Shown: one piece after another, positions 25,806 through 34,522 of the stretch | Position numbering within the stretch: position 1 is the first letter of the stretch | Layout of the letters: every line of letters starts with the position of its first letter | NCBI RefSeq assembly: GCF_044377145.1 | Contig: NZ_JBILJQ010000006.1 | Span: forward strand, 1 to 64,000 | Length of the DNA: 64,000 bases | Reading direction: 5' to 3' | Source of the DNA: Aquimonas sp044377145 | GTDB taxonomy: Bacteria; Pseudomonadota; Gammaproteobacteria; Xanthomonadales; Xanthomonadaceae | Translations under genes and position numbers: made by a program | The notes under the pieces: model-generated | The model's database searches: none | Seen by the model: the letters and a program-made list of their open reading frames with translations, nothing else | Told to the model about the DNA's origin: nothing

Positions 25806-26025
25806 GAGCCCCTCTCCCGATGGGAGAGGGGTTGGGGAGAGGGTTCGGTCGGAGCGAGTACTCGACCCCAGACAGGCTCTTCAACTTCACTTCATCGGCA
25901 TGTCTCAGCACCGCACTGGCGGGCGTCGATTTGAAGCCGGATTCCAAAGGCGACTTCGAGCACTGCCTCGTTGCTCGAAGTTGCCGGACCCTCTCCCCAC
26001 ACCCTCTGCCGCGGGGAGAGGGGCT
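25806..26025. repeat. Inverted-repeat (MITE/REP-like) element between amylase and pullulanase genes
   Basis: A 40-bp arm at 25806-25845 (AGCCCCTCTCCC, then GGGAGAGGGG, then a TTGGGGAGAGGGTTC-like end) is repeated in reverse orientation at 25986-26025 with a few differences. Arm 1 contains a perfect 10-bp hairpin CCCCTCTCCC/GGGAGAGGGG around GAT. The interior contains a second perfect palindrome (CTTCGAGCA, 9-base spacer, TGCTCGAAG). An open frame crosses it from 25765, but composition and repeats argue against translation. The 25708-26124 stretch otherwise contains only the GGGAATC array and the pullulanase leader. Confidence 0.75.
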
Positions 26026-26124
26026 ATCGCGCACAACACCTGCCAGCACGGCAGAGCGTCCCATCCAAAGTTCGCCAAGGTCGACACGCACTGGATGCCT
26101 GACCGCACCCATCAGGAATCCCTC

Positions 26125-29100
26125 ATGCCCATTCTTCGAGCACCCCGTATGCATCGTTCAATCGTCGCAGTCACCGCCGCCCTCGCCCTGATCACCGCCA
26201 CCGGCCTGCATGCCCAAAGCACGCAACCAGATCGCATCACCCTGGTCGGCAGCCTGCAGCAGGCGATTGGTTGCAGCGAGAACTGGGCGCCGCCCTGCGA
26301 GGCCTCGGCGCTGGCCTTCGACGAAGAAGATGGCGTCTGGCAGCAGCGGTTTCCGCTAGCGGCCGGCAACTATGAGTACAAGGTCGCGCTCAACGGCAGC
26401 TGGGACCTGAACTTCGGCGCCGGCGGCGCGCCGGGTGGGGCCAATATCGCGCTGACACTGAACGACCCGGCTGCGGTGAAGTTCTACTTCCGCAGTGGCA
26501 GAAACGCCGTCGCCGATGACCGCAATCAGCTGATTCCGGTCGCGGTCGGCAACTTCCAGCAGGCGATCGGCTGCAGCAGCAACTGGGATCCCTCCTGCCT
26601 GCGCGGCTGGCTTGAAGACCCCGAGGACGACGGCAGCTACTCGCACCGGATCGCGCTGCCGGCCGGCAGCTTCGAGGCCAAGGTGGCGATGAACGAAAGC
26701 TGGGACATCAACTACGGCGCCGGCGGCACGCAGGGCGGCGCCAACATTCCGTTCGAAGTCGCTGGCGCCTGCACGCTGACCGAGTTCCGTTTCGATGGCC
26801 TCAGCAACGCGCTGAGCATCGCCCCCGCCAGCGCACCGCCACAGCCGGACAGCGTCACGATTGCAGGCAGCCTGCAGCAGGCGCTGGGCTGCGCCGACAA
26901 CTGGAGCCCGGCCTGTGTCGACACCCAGCTGATCTATTCGGCGCAGAACGATCTGTGGCGCGGCGAGTTCAACCTGCCTGCAGGCAGCTACGAATACAAG
27001 GCCGCATTGAACGGCAGCTGGGACGAGAACTATGGCCTGAACGCCGAGCGCGGCGGCGCCAACATCCCGCTGAACCTGAGCAGCTCGGGCGCTGTGCGCT
27101 TCTACTTTTCGCCTGCCAGCAAGTGGGTCACCGACAGCCGCAGCGCGACCATCGCGGTCGCCGCCGGCAGCTTCCAGAGCGAACTTGGCTGCGCGGCCGA
27201 CTGGCAGCCCGCCTGCCTGGCCAGCTGGCTGCAGGACCCGGACGGCGATGGCATATACACGCTTGATGCGCGGCTGCCCGCCGGTAGCTATGAGGCCAAG
27301 GTGGCCATCAACGAAGGCTGGGATGAGAACTACGGCGCGGGTGGCGCCGCCGGGGGTGCCAACATCGCCTTCGAGGTGCCCGAGGGCTGCGGCCTGACTT
27401 ACTTCAGCTTCGTCAATGCCAGCAAGCTGCTGACCATCTCGAGCAGCGCCGTCGCGCCACGCGGTAGCTTGGCGGAAGCGCGCGCGCATTTTATCGATGC
27501 GCGAACGCTGGCCTGGAGCGGTGGCAACGACAGCGCCCGTTTTGCCCTGCATGCGGATGCTGAGGCCGGCCTGCGACTGGGCAGCGAGGGCGTCGAAGGC
27601 GGCCGCTCGATTGAACTGACCGTCGTCAGCGGCGGGCTGAGCGCAGCACAACGCGCGCGCTTCCCTCACCTGGCCGGCTACCGCGCGCTGCGCCTGCCGG
27701 AACTGCCGCGCGCCGAGCTGGCCGAACTGCTGCGTGGTCAGCTGGCCCTGGCCGCGCGCAGCGCCAGCGATCAACCGCTGGATGCGACCGCGGTGCAGAT
27801 TCCCGGCGTGCTGGACGCGCTCTACACCACCGAGCGTCCGCTTGGGCCCGTGCTCAACAGCACCGGCGTCACCCTGAACCTTTGGGCGCCGACGGCGAAA
27901 TCTGTTCACCTGCTGCTGTTCAACGACAGCGATCCGACCGCAACGCCCACCCGCCACAGCATGCAGTTCGATGCGGTCAGTGGCGTCTGGAGCGTCAGCG
28001 GCGCGCGAGCGTGGAATCGCAGGTTCTACCTGTACGAAGTCGAGGTGTATGCACCCAGCACCCGACGCATCGAAACCAATCGCGTCACCGACCCCTACAG
28101 CCTGAGCCTGGCGGCCGACAGCACGCTGTCGCAGATCGTTGACCTGAGCGAGGCCGCGCTGATGCCGCCGCTGTTCCGGCTGACCCCGAAACCCGTGCTC
28201 ACCGCCCACGAAGACAGCCTGATCTACGAACTGCATGTGCGCGATTTCAGCATCGGCGACAGCGGCGTGCCGGCCAGCGAGCGCGGCACTTTCGCCGCGT
28301 TCGCGCGTCCGCAGTCGGACGGCATGCGCCATCTGCGCCGACTGGCCAAAGCCGGCTTCACCCACGTTCACCTGCTGCCTGCCTTCGACCAGGCCAATAT
28401 CGCCGAGCGCCGCAGCGCTCAGCAGAGCGTGCCGTTTGCCACGCTCGACGCACTGCCGCCGGACTCGACCGATCAGCAGGCGCTGACCAGCGCGATTCGA
28501 GACGCCGATGGCTTCAACTGGGGCTACGACCCCTGGCACTACACAGTGCCGGAAGGCAGCTACGCGACCGATCCGGATGGCCCGACGCGCATCCGCGAAT
28601 TCCGCCAGATGGTGCAGACACTGAACCTTTCCGGCCTGCGCGTGGTGATGGACGTGGTCTACAACCACACCAATGCGGCCGGCCAGAATGCGAAGTCGGT
28701 GCTCGACCGCGTGGTGCCCGGCTACTACCACCGTCTGAACAACGCCGGTTACGTCGAGCAGAGCAGCTGCTGTCCCAACACCGCCAGCGAGCACGCGATG
28801 ATGGAGCGGCTGTTGATCGACTCGGTGCTGGTGTGGGCCAAGGCCTACCGGGTCGATGGCTTCCGCTTCGATCTGATGGGCCACCACAGCCGCGACAACC
28901 TGCTGAAGCTGCGCGCCGCGCTCGACGCGCTCACCCTGGCGCGCGACGGCATCGATGGCCGCAGCATCGTCCTGTACGGCGAAGGCTGGAATTTCGGCGA
29001 AGTCGCCAACAATGCGCGCTTCGTGCAGGCCACCCAGGCCAACCTCGCCGGCACCGGCATCGGCACCTTCAGCGATCGCTCGCGCGATGCCATCCGCGGC

Positions 29101-30351
29101 GGCAATCCGTTTGGCGATATCCGCGAGCAGGGTTTCATCTCAGGCCTGGCGCTGGCGCCGAATGGCTTCCAGGGCGGCGGCGAAGGCGCATTCGCCCAGC
29201 TGCGCCAGCTCAGCGACTGGGTGCGCATCGGCCTGGCCGGCGACCTTGCCGACTTCGAGCTGATCAACGCCCAGGGCCAACGGGTGCGCGCCGACGCCAT
29301 CGACTACTTCGGCCAGCGTGCCGGCTACACCGGCGACCCGGCCGAGCACATCAAGTACATCGAGGCGCACGACAACGAGACCCTGTTCGACGTGCTGCAG
29401 ATCAAGCTGGCTGCTGACACACCGCTGGCCGAGCGCGTGCGTGTACAGAACCTCGGCCACAGCCTGATGCTGCTCGGACAGGGCATTCCGTTCTTCCATG
29501 CAGGGCAGGAAATCCTGCGCTCGAAGTCGGGCGACCGCGACAGCTACAACAGCGGCGACTGGTTCAATGCCATCGACTGGACGCTCAATCGCAGTAACTG
29601 GGGCCGAGGCCTGCCGCCAGCGGACAAGAACGAAGCCGTGTGGCCGCTGCTGCGTCCCCTGCTGGCCAATCTTGGCCTGCGCCCGCAGCGCGCGCACATG
29701 CAGTCGACGCTGGACCATGTGATCGAGATGACTGCCGTACGCATGAGCTCGAAGCTGTTCCGGCTGCGCACGGCCGATTCGGTCAAGCGCCATCTCGAGT
29801 TCCACAACAGCGGCCCAGAGCAGACCCCGGGTCTGATCGTTCTGGAGCTGAAGGACGAAGCCGGTCTGACCGAGCGCCGCTGGCGGCGGATCGTCGGGCT
29901 GGTGAATGCACGTCCGCAAGCTGTCGACTACACCCTCCCGGCACTCGGCGGGCGCAGCATCGCCCTGCATCCGGTGCTGCGTCGCTCCAGCGACAGCCGC
30001 GTACGCGGTGCCGCCTTCCGCGCCATCGACGGTCGCTTCAGCCTGCCGGCGCGCACCGCAGCCGTGTTTGTCGAGCCACGCGCCGCAGCCGAGCAGCTCG
30101 TTCTGCTGCAGGCCGATGTGCGCGCTGGCCGCGACCTCGGCCAGATCCGCAGCAGCCGCGCAGCCGTCCTGCTCGATCTGCTGGACGTTGCTCGCCGCCA
30201 TCTGGACGGGGAGCGCGGCATCGCCGCCCAAGCGACGCTGGTCACGTTCAGCAGCCTGGTGCTGGCCTCAGCGGGCTTTGGCGATATCGACGCCGACCTC
30301 GCGCGCACGCTGGTCGAGCACGCCGGCGTGCTGATGCAGTCGATCGATTGA
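26125..30351 (+). CDS. Secreted pullulanase-type alpha-1,6-glucosidase with four starch-binding-like repeats
   Basis: From the ATG at 26125 (AGGAA site) the protein is 1408 residues long. A signal peptide (HRSIVAVTAALALITATGLHAQ) is followed by four repeats of about 100 residues (starting near 37, 137, 247 and 347). They alternate between SLQQAIGC-type and SFQxxLGC-type units, each with xxNWxPxC and YEYKVALNxSWD or FEAKVAMNESWD, resembling X25-type domains of pullulanases. An N-terminal beta sandwich (VTLNLWAPTAKSVHLLLFNDS) and a GH13_14 barrel follow: FNWGYDPWHY, VVYNHT, GFRFDLMGHH with Asp916, GEGWNFGE with Glu953 and YIEAHDNET with Asp1083. It debranches alpha-1,6 links. The in-frame extension from 25765 crosses the repeat element and is rejected. 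Confidence 0.93.
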   Translation: MPILRAPRMHRSIVAVTAALALITATGLHAQSTQPDRITLVGSLQQAIGCSENWAPPCEASALAFDEEDGVWQQRFPLAAGNYEYKVALNGSWDLNFGAGGAPGGANIALTLNDPAAVKFYFRSGRNAVADDRNQLIPVAVGNFQQAIGCSSNWDPSCLRGWLEDPEDDGSYSHRIALPAGSFEAKVAMNESWDINYGAGGTQGGANIPFEVAGACTLTEFRFDGLSNALSIAPASAPPQPDSVTIAGSLQQALGCADNWSPACVDTQLIYSAQNDLWRGEFNLPAGSYEYKAALNGSWDENYGLNAERGGANIPLNLSSSGAVRFYFSPASKWVTDSRSATIAVAAGSFQSELGCAADWQPACLASWLQDPDGDGIYTLDARLPAGSYEAKVAINEGWDENYGAGGAAGGANIAFEVPEGCGLTYFSFVNASKLLTISSSAVAPRGSLAEARAHFIDARTLAWSGGNDSARFALHADAEAGLRLGSEGVEGGRSIELTVVSGGLSAAQRARFPHLAGYRALRLPELPRAELAELLRGQLALAARSASDQPLDATAVQIPGVLDALYTTERPLGPVLNSTGVTLNLWAPTAKSVHLLLFNDSDPTATPTRHSMQFDAVSGVWSVSGARAWNRRFYLYEVEVYAPSTRRIETNRVTDPYSLSLAADSTLSQIVDLSEAALMPPLFRLTPKPVLTAHEDSLIYELHVRDFSIGDSGVPASERGTFAAFARPQSDGMRHLRRLAKAGFTHVHLLPAFDQANIAERRSAQQSVPFATLDALPPDSTDQQALTSAIRDADGFNWGYDPWHYTVPEGSYATDPDGPTRIREFRQMVQTLNLSGLRVVMDVVYNHTNAAGQNAKSVLDRVVPGYYHRLNNAGYVEQSSCCPNTASEHAMMERLLIDSVLVWAKAYRVDGFRFDLMGHHSRDNLLKLRAALDALTLARDGIDGRSIVLYGEGWNFGEVANNARFVQATQANLAGTGIGTFSDRSRDAIRGGNPFGDIREQGFISGLALAPNGFQGGGEGAFAQLRQLSDWVRIGLAGDLADFELINAQGQRVRADAIDYFGQRAGYTGDPAEHIKYIEAHDNETLFDVLQIKLAADTPLAERVRVQNLGHSLMLLGQGIPFFHAGQEILRSKSGDRDSYNSGDWFNAIDWTLNRSNWGRGLPPADKNEAVWPLLRPLLANLGLRPQRAHMQSTLDHVIEMTAVRMSSKLFRLRTADSVKRHLEFHNSGPEQTPGLIVLELKDEAGLTERRWRRIVGLVNARPQAVDYTLPALGGRSIALHPVLRRSSDSRVRGAAFRAIDGRFSLPARTAAVFVEPRAAAEQLVLLQADVRAGRDLGQIRSSRAAVLLDLLDVARRHLDGERGIAAQATLVTFSSLVLASAGFGDIDADLARTLVEHAGVLMQSID

Positions 30352-30432
30352 GGCGTGGCGCGATTCCACTGATCGCCGGGCAACCGCACACACCGCGGCG
30401 CAGTGCCATCGGAACACGCGCAGGCTCAGCCC

Positions 30433-31620
30433 TCACACCGCCTGCCCCGCCGCGTGACCCGAGGCCCAGGCCCACTGGAAGTTGTAGCCGCCGAGCCAGC
30501 CGGTGACGTCCATCACCTCGCCGACGAAGTACAGGCCGGGGCAGAGTTTTGACTCCATCGTGCTGGACGACAGCTCGCGGGTGTCGACGCCACCGAGCGT
30601 GACTTCGGCGGTGCGGTAGCCCTCGGTGCCGCTGGCGATCAGCGGCCAGTTGTTCAGCGTTGTGCCGATCTGCTGCAGCTCCTTCGGATTGAACTGGCGC
30701 ATCGGCCGGCTCTGGAAGGCGTCTTCGCACAGACGCTGGGCGAAGCGCTTCGGCAGCAGCTCGGACAGCAGCGTGCGCAGCTCGGCATCCGGGCGCTCAA
30801 GGCGCAGCGCCTGCAGCCGCGCTCCGGCATCCTCGCCGGGCAGCAGGTCCAGTCTCAGCGGCTCGCCAGCCTGCCAGTAGGACGAGATCTGCAGGATCGC
30901 CGGGCCGCTGATGCCGCGGTGGGTGATCAGCATCGAGTTGGAGAAACTCTGCCTGCCGGCGCTTGCCATGACCGGCAGAGCAACACCGGCCAGATCCTGC
31001 ATGCGCTCGGCGTGGCTGCCGCTCAAGGTCAGCGGCACCAGCCCGGCGCGGGTCGGCAGCAGGCTGTGCCCAAACTGCCGGGCCAGCGCGTAGCCGAAGC
31101 CGGTCGCGCCCATGCTGGGGATCGACAGACCGCCGCTCGCAACCACCAGCGCCGGCGCGTCGAACACGCCCTGGCTGGTGCGCAGGCGAAAGCCGGCCGC
31201 GGTCTTCTCGACCGCCTCGATGCTGCAGCTGGTGCGGACCTCGACTCCGGCGGCCACGCATTCGTCGAGCAGCATCTTGACGATCTGCTTGGACGAGTCA
31301 TCGCAGAACAGCTGGCCGAGTTCTTTCTCGTGGTAAGCGATGCCGTGGCGCTCGACCAGGGCGATGAAGTGCTCGGGCCGGTAGCGTGCCAGCGCCGACT
31401 TGCAGAAATGTGGGTTGGCGGAGAGGAAGTTCTCCGGCCGGGTGCCGGTATTGGTGAAGTTGCAGCGGCCGCCGCCGGACATCAGGATCTTCTTGCCGCA
31501 GCGGTTGGCGTGCTCGATCACCCGCACCCGCCGCCCGCGCTGGCCGGCAGTGAGGGCACAGAACAATCCGGCCGCACCGCCGCCGATCACCAGTACGTCG
31601 CTGCTCGCCGCTTCAGCCAC
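30433..31620 (-). CDS. HI0933/YhiN family flavoprotein
   Basis: A 395-residue predicted FAD-binding oxidoreductase. It has the N-terminal dinucleotide fold DVLVIGGGAAGLFCALTAGQRGRRVRVIE, the family block KKILMSGGGRCNFTN, THRGISGPAILQISSYW, and the C-terminal VGEVMDVTGWLGGYNFQWAWASG. Members are common, but their substrate is not established. The GTG at 31620 overlaps the YaeQ stop by 8 bp and lies eight codons before the nucleotide-binding motif, so the two genes are probably co-transcribed. It converges with the pullulanase gene 82 bp downstream. Confidence 0.92.
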   Translation of the reverse strand: MAEAASSDVLVIGGGAAGLFCALTAGQRGRRVRVIEHANRCGKKILMSGGGRCNFTNTGTRPENFLSANPHFCKSALARYRPEHFIALVERHGIAYHEKELGQLFCDDSSKQIVKMLLDECVAAGVEVRTSCSIEAVEKTAAGFRLRTSQGVFDAPALVVASGGLSIPSMGATGFGYALARQFGHSLLPTRAGLVPLTLSGSHAERMQDLAGVALPVMASAGRQSFSNSMLITHRGISGPAILQISSYWQAGEPLRLDLLPGEDAGARLQALRLERPDAELRTLLSELLPKRFAQRLCEDAFQSRPMRQFNPKELQQIGTTLNNWPLIASGTEGYRTAEVTLGGVDTRELSSSTMESKLCPGLYFVGEVMDVTGWLGGYNFQWAWASGHAAGQAV

Positions 31621-32167
31621 GTTCGGCGATCGCCTGCAGAACGACCGGAGTCGCGTTGACGGTGTCGGTATCGCTCATCAGCTGCACCTCGCCCTCCTGG
31701 ATCAGGCACTGCAGGCGCATGCCGCGAGCCAGCAAAGGCGCCATCGCCTCGGCGCAGCCGGGCGGCAATTCGATCACTTGCAGATTGCCGCAGCGGGCCA
31801 GCGCGCTGGCGTTCTTCTCCCACCACACCGAAAACGCGCGGCCGCTGTAGCCGACCAAGCTGACCTTGCGCGAACGCCCACAGGCGCGGCGGATGCGCGC
31901 CTCGTCGGGCTGGCCGAGCTCGATCCAGTGCTCGATCTCGCCGGTGAGGGAGCGCAGCCACAGATCGGGCTCGTCTTCGGCGCTCAGGCCACGGCCGAAC
32001 TCCAGCCGCTCTTCGGCGAACAGGCCGAAGCTGAGCAGGCGCGCCATCAGCCGCGCATCGGTCTCGGACGGATGCTGGGCCAGGGTCAGGGTATGCGTTG
32101 CGTAGTAGTGCCGATCCAGATCCGACACCTGTAGCTCGGCGCGATAGACGGTGGCTTTGAGCGCCAT
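31613..32167 (-). CDS. yaeQ: YaeQ family protein
   Basis: The 184-residue product has the family length and begins MALKATVYRAELQVSDLDRHYY. It continues with HPSETDARLMARLLSFGLFAEERLEFGRGLS and DEPDLWLRSLTGEIEHWIELGQPDEARIRRACGRS. The fold resembles PD-(D/E)xK nucleases. YaeQ was linked to RfaH-dependent haemolysin expression in E. coli, but its biochemical role is unclear. The ATG at 32167 gives the family N-terminus. An operon with the HI0933-type gene is likely. Upstream, 210 bp separate it from pilD with no gene. Confidence 0.9.
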   Translation of the reverse strand: MALKATVYRAELQVSDLDRHYYATHTLTLAQHPSETDARLMARLLSFGLFAEERLEFGRGLSAEDEPDLWLRSLTGEIEHWIELGQPDEARIRRACGRSRKVSLVGYSGRAFSVWWEKNASALARCGNLQVIELPPGCAEAMAPLLARGMRLQCLIQEGEVQLMSDTDTVNATPVVLQAIAERG

Positions 32168-32377
32168 GACAGGTCCAGTGCGTGGGGCCGCGCAGTTTAG
32201 GCGGATCTGCCGGCTCGCGCTGCGCCGCGGCCACGCTTCGGCGCATGCGTGCAAAGGACGACATCACGTACGCGGATGCGCCGTGCGGCTTCGATGGCGC
32301 GCGCCGCGTCACTCGCGCTTGTTGGCACAAGCGCAGCGCGGCCACCGCTGCGCGGGTAAAGCGATACCGCGCTGAAT

Positions 32378-33244
32378 TCAGCTCAGCCCGGCGTAACGCA
32401 TGTACGCGCCAACGATCTGCTCGCCCCACAGGAACTGCACCCAGCCGGCGGCGGCGAGGTAGGGGCCGAAGGGGATCGGCGTGGCTTTGTTGCGGCCTTT
32501 GAGGCTGAGCCAGATGCTGCCGACGATCGCGCCGATCACTGAAGACATCAGCAGAATCGGGATGATGCCGCTGGCGCCGCACCAGGCACCGAGCGCGGCC
32601 AGGAGTTTGAAGTCCCCGTAGCCCATGCCCTCCTTGCCCGTCAGCAGCTTGAAGCCCCAGTACACGCTCCACAGGCTCAGGTAGCCGGCGGCAGCACCCC
32701 AGATCGCCTGAGTCGGGTCCACAAACAAGGCGGAAATGCTCACCAGCAAGCCCAGCCACAGCAGCGGCAGGGTCAAATCATCCGGCAGCAGGGTGGTGCG
32801 CAGGTCGATACCGCTGGCCGCTACCAGCACCGCGGTGAAGGCCAGCGCCGCCAGCGCCTGCCAGCTCACCCCGAACTGCCAGACCACCACCGCAAACAGC
32901 AGGCCGGTGATCAGCTCCACCGCCGGGTACTGCAAGCTGATGCCAGTACCGCAGCCATGACAGCGGCCGCGCAGGGCCAGCCAGCTGAATACCGGGATGT
33001 TGTGCCAGGGCTTCAGCCCTACCCCGCATTTGGGGCAGTGCGAACCTTTCACCACGATGCCGGGCGGCGCCGAGCTGGGGTCTTCCGGCAGTTCGAGCAC
33101 CTCGCGGGCGTCGCGCTTCCACTGCCATTCCATCCGCGGCGGCAAGCGCAGGATCACCACATTCAAAAAGCTGCCGACCAGCAGGCCAAGCACCGCGGCG
33201 CTGGAGATGGCCAGCGCCGGGTAGGCGATCAGGGCGTCGAGCAC
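32378..33244 (-). CDS. pilD: Prepilin peptidase/N-methylase
   Basis: A 288-residue inner-membrane aspartic peptidase that cleaves the leader from type IV prepilins and N-methylates the new first residue. It shows VLGLLVGSFLNVVILRLP at the start and the zinc-binding cysteine pairs CPKC and CHGC separated by about 21 residues (VGLKPWHNIPVFSWLALRGR). The two catalytic aspartates lie in ASGIDLRTTLLPDDL and GYGDFKLLAALGAW. Its GTG start lies six bases after the pilC stop codon and directly continues the pilB-pilC unit, so it would be translated from the same message. Substrates are the pilins and minor pilins in this window. Confidence 0.96.
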   Translation of the reverse strand: MLDALIAYPALAISSAAVLGLLVGSFLNVVILRLPPRMEWQWKRDAREVLELPEDPSSAPPGIVVKGSHCPKCGVGLKPWHNIPVFSWLALRGRCHGCGTGISLQYPAVELITGLLFAVVVWQFGVSWQALAALAFTAVLVAASGIDLRTTLLPDDLTLPLLWLGLLVSISALFVDPTQAIWGAAAGYLSLWSVYWGFKLLTGKEGMGYGDFKLLAALGAWCGASGIIPILLMSSVIGAIVGSIWLSLKGRNKATPIPFGPYLAAAGWVQFLWGEQIVGAYMRYAGLS

Positions 33245-33250
33245 GGCGGC

Positions 33251-34519
33251 TTAAATCGCAGCGCCGAGCTTGAAGATGGGCAGGTACATACCCACCACCA
33301 TGCCACCGACCAGCACGCCAATAATCACCATGATGAACGGCTCGAGCATGGTCGACAGCGAGTCGACGGCGTCATTGACCTCACGCTCGTAGAACTCGGC
33401 GATCTTGAACAACATGGTGTCCAGCGCGCCGGCTTCTTCACCGATCGCGGTCATCTGGAGCACCATATGCGGGAACAGGTTGACTTGGCGCATCGCCGTA
33501 TTCAGCGGATAGCCCACCGCGATGTCCTGGCGCACGCGATTGACCGCATCGGTGTAGACGATATTGCCGGTGGCACCCGCCACGGTTTCCATCGCCTCGA
33601 CCAGCGGCACGCCGGCCTTGAAGGTGGTGGCCAAGGTGCGCGCAAAGCGAGCGATCGCCGAGTTGTGCATGATCTGGCCGATCACGGGGAGTTTCAGCAG
33701 CAGTCGGTCCTTGAAGCGCGCAAAGGCCACCGATCGCTTGTTGGCTTGGAACAGGGCGATCGCGCCTCCTGCGATGAGACCGAAAATCGCCCACCAGTAG
33801 GCAGTAAAGAACTTTGACGCAGCGACAATCATCTGTGTGAATGCCGGCAGCTCCGCGCCAAAATTCGAGAACACCGTTTCAAACTGTGGCACAACAAAAA
33901 TAAGCAGCAACGCGGACACGCCAAACGCCACTACGATGATAATGATCGGGTACAACAGGGCCTTCTTGATCTTCGCCTTCAGCGCTTCGGTGTTTTCCTT
34001 GTAGCTGGCAATCGTGTCCAGCACCGTGTCCAGCACACCGGCACCTTCGCCGGCCTTGACCAAGTTCTGGTACAGCTCATCAAACTGCGCCGGGTGACGC
34101 TTCAGTGCCTCGTGTAGCGTGCTGCCGCTTTCGATATTGCTGCGGATGTCGTCCAGCATGTCCTTCATGCGCGGATTGTTCTGGCCGCCGGCAATGATCT
34201 CGAAGCTCTGCACCAGCGGCACACCTGACTTCATCATGGTGGCGATCTGACGGCTGAAGATTGCGATGTCCTTCGCGCTGATGGTCTTGCCGGCGGAACC
34301 GAATAGTGGCTTGGCCTTAGGCTTGACATTGCCAGGCGTAATGCCCTGTCGGCGCAGATCGGCCTTCAGCAGATTGGCATTTTTGGCCAACTGCTCGCCC
34401 TTCATCACCGTGCCGCGCTTGTCCTTGCCGGTCCAAGTGAAGGTCTGCAGTTCGCTGCCCTTGCGTACGGGCAGGGGGCGAGCGTTGGGGCGCGCGGCGG
34501 TTTTGGTGGCTACGGCCAT
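33251..34519 (-). CDS. pilC: Type IV pilus inner-membrane platform protein
   Basis: A 422-residue GspF/PilC-type platform protein with two cytoplasmic helical repeats. The first is DIAIFSRQIATMMKSGVPLVQSFEIIAGGQNNPRMKDML, the second IARFARTLATTFKAGVPLVEAMETVAGATGNIVY. Membrane helices follow each (IIIIVVAFGVSALLLIFVVPQF, FFTAYWWAIFGLIAGGAIALF, IMVIIGVLVGGMVVGMYLPIF). The basic leader MAVATKTAARPNARPLPVRKG is typical of the Xanthomonas-type PilC. It anchors the extension ATPase PilB to the assembly platform. It starts only three bases after the pilB stop. Confidence 0.96.
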   Translation of the reverse strand: MAVATKTAARPNARPLPVRKGSELQTFTWTGKDKRGTVMKGEQLAKNANLLKADLRRQGITPGNVKPKAKPLFGSAGKTISAKDIAIFSRQIATMMKSGVPLVQSFEIIAGGQNNPRMKDMLDDIRSNIESGSTLHEALKRHPAQFDELYQNLVKAGEGAGVLDTVLDTIASYKENTEALKAKIKKALLYPIIIIVVAFGVSALLLIFVVPQFETVFSNFGAELPAFTQMIVAASKFFTAYWWAIFGLIAGGAIALFQANKRSVAFARFKDRLLLKLPVIGQIMHNSAIARFARTLATTFKAGVPLVEAMETVAGATGNIVYTDAVNRVRQDIAVGYPLNTAMRQVNLFPHMVLQMTAIGEEAGALDTMLFKIAEFYEREVNDAVDSLSTMLEPFIMVIIGVLVGGMVVGMYLPIFKLGAAI

Positions 34520-34522
34520 GGC

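Noticed and set aside
25765..26124. In-frame extension of the pullulanase gene by 120 residues
   Set aside because: The extension crosses the inverted-repeat element and has no signal peptide; the ATG at 26125 with AGGAA and a typical signal peptide fits better.
26356..28887. Antisense frame of 843 residues opposite the pullulanase repeats
   Set aside because: It is a shadow of the repeats in the sense strand, with periodic composition and no recognisable fold.
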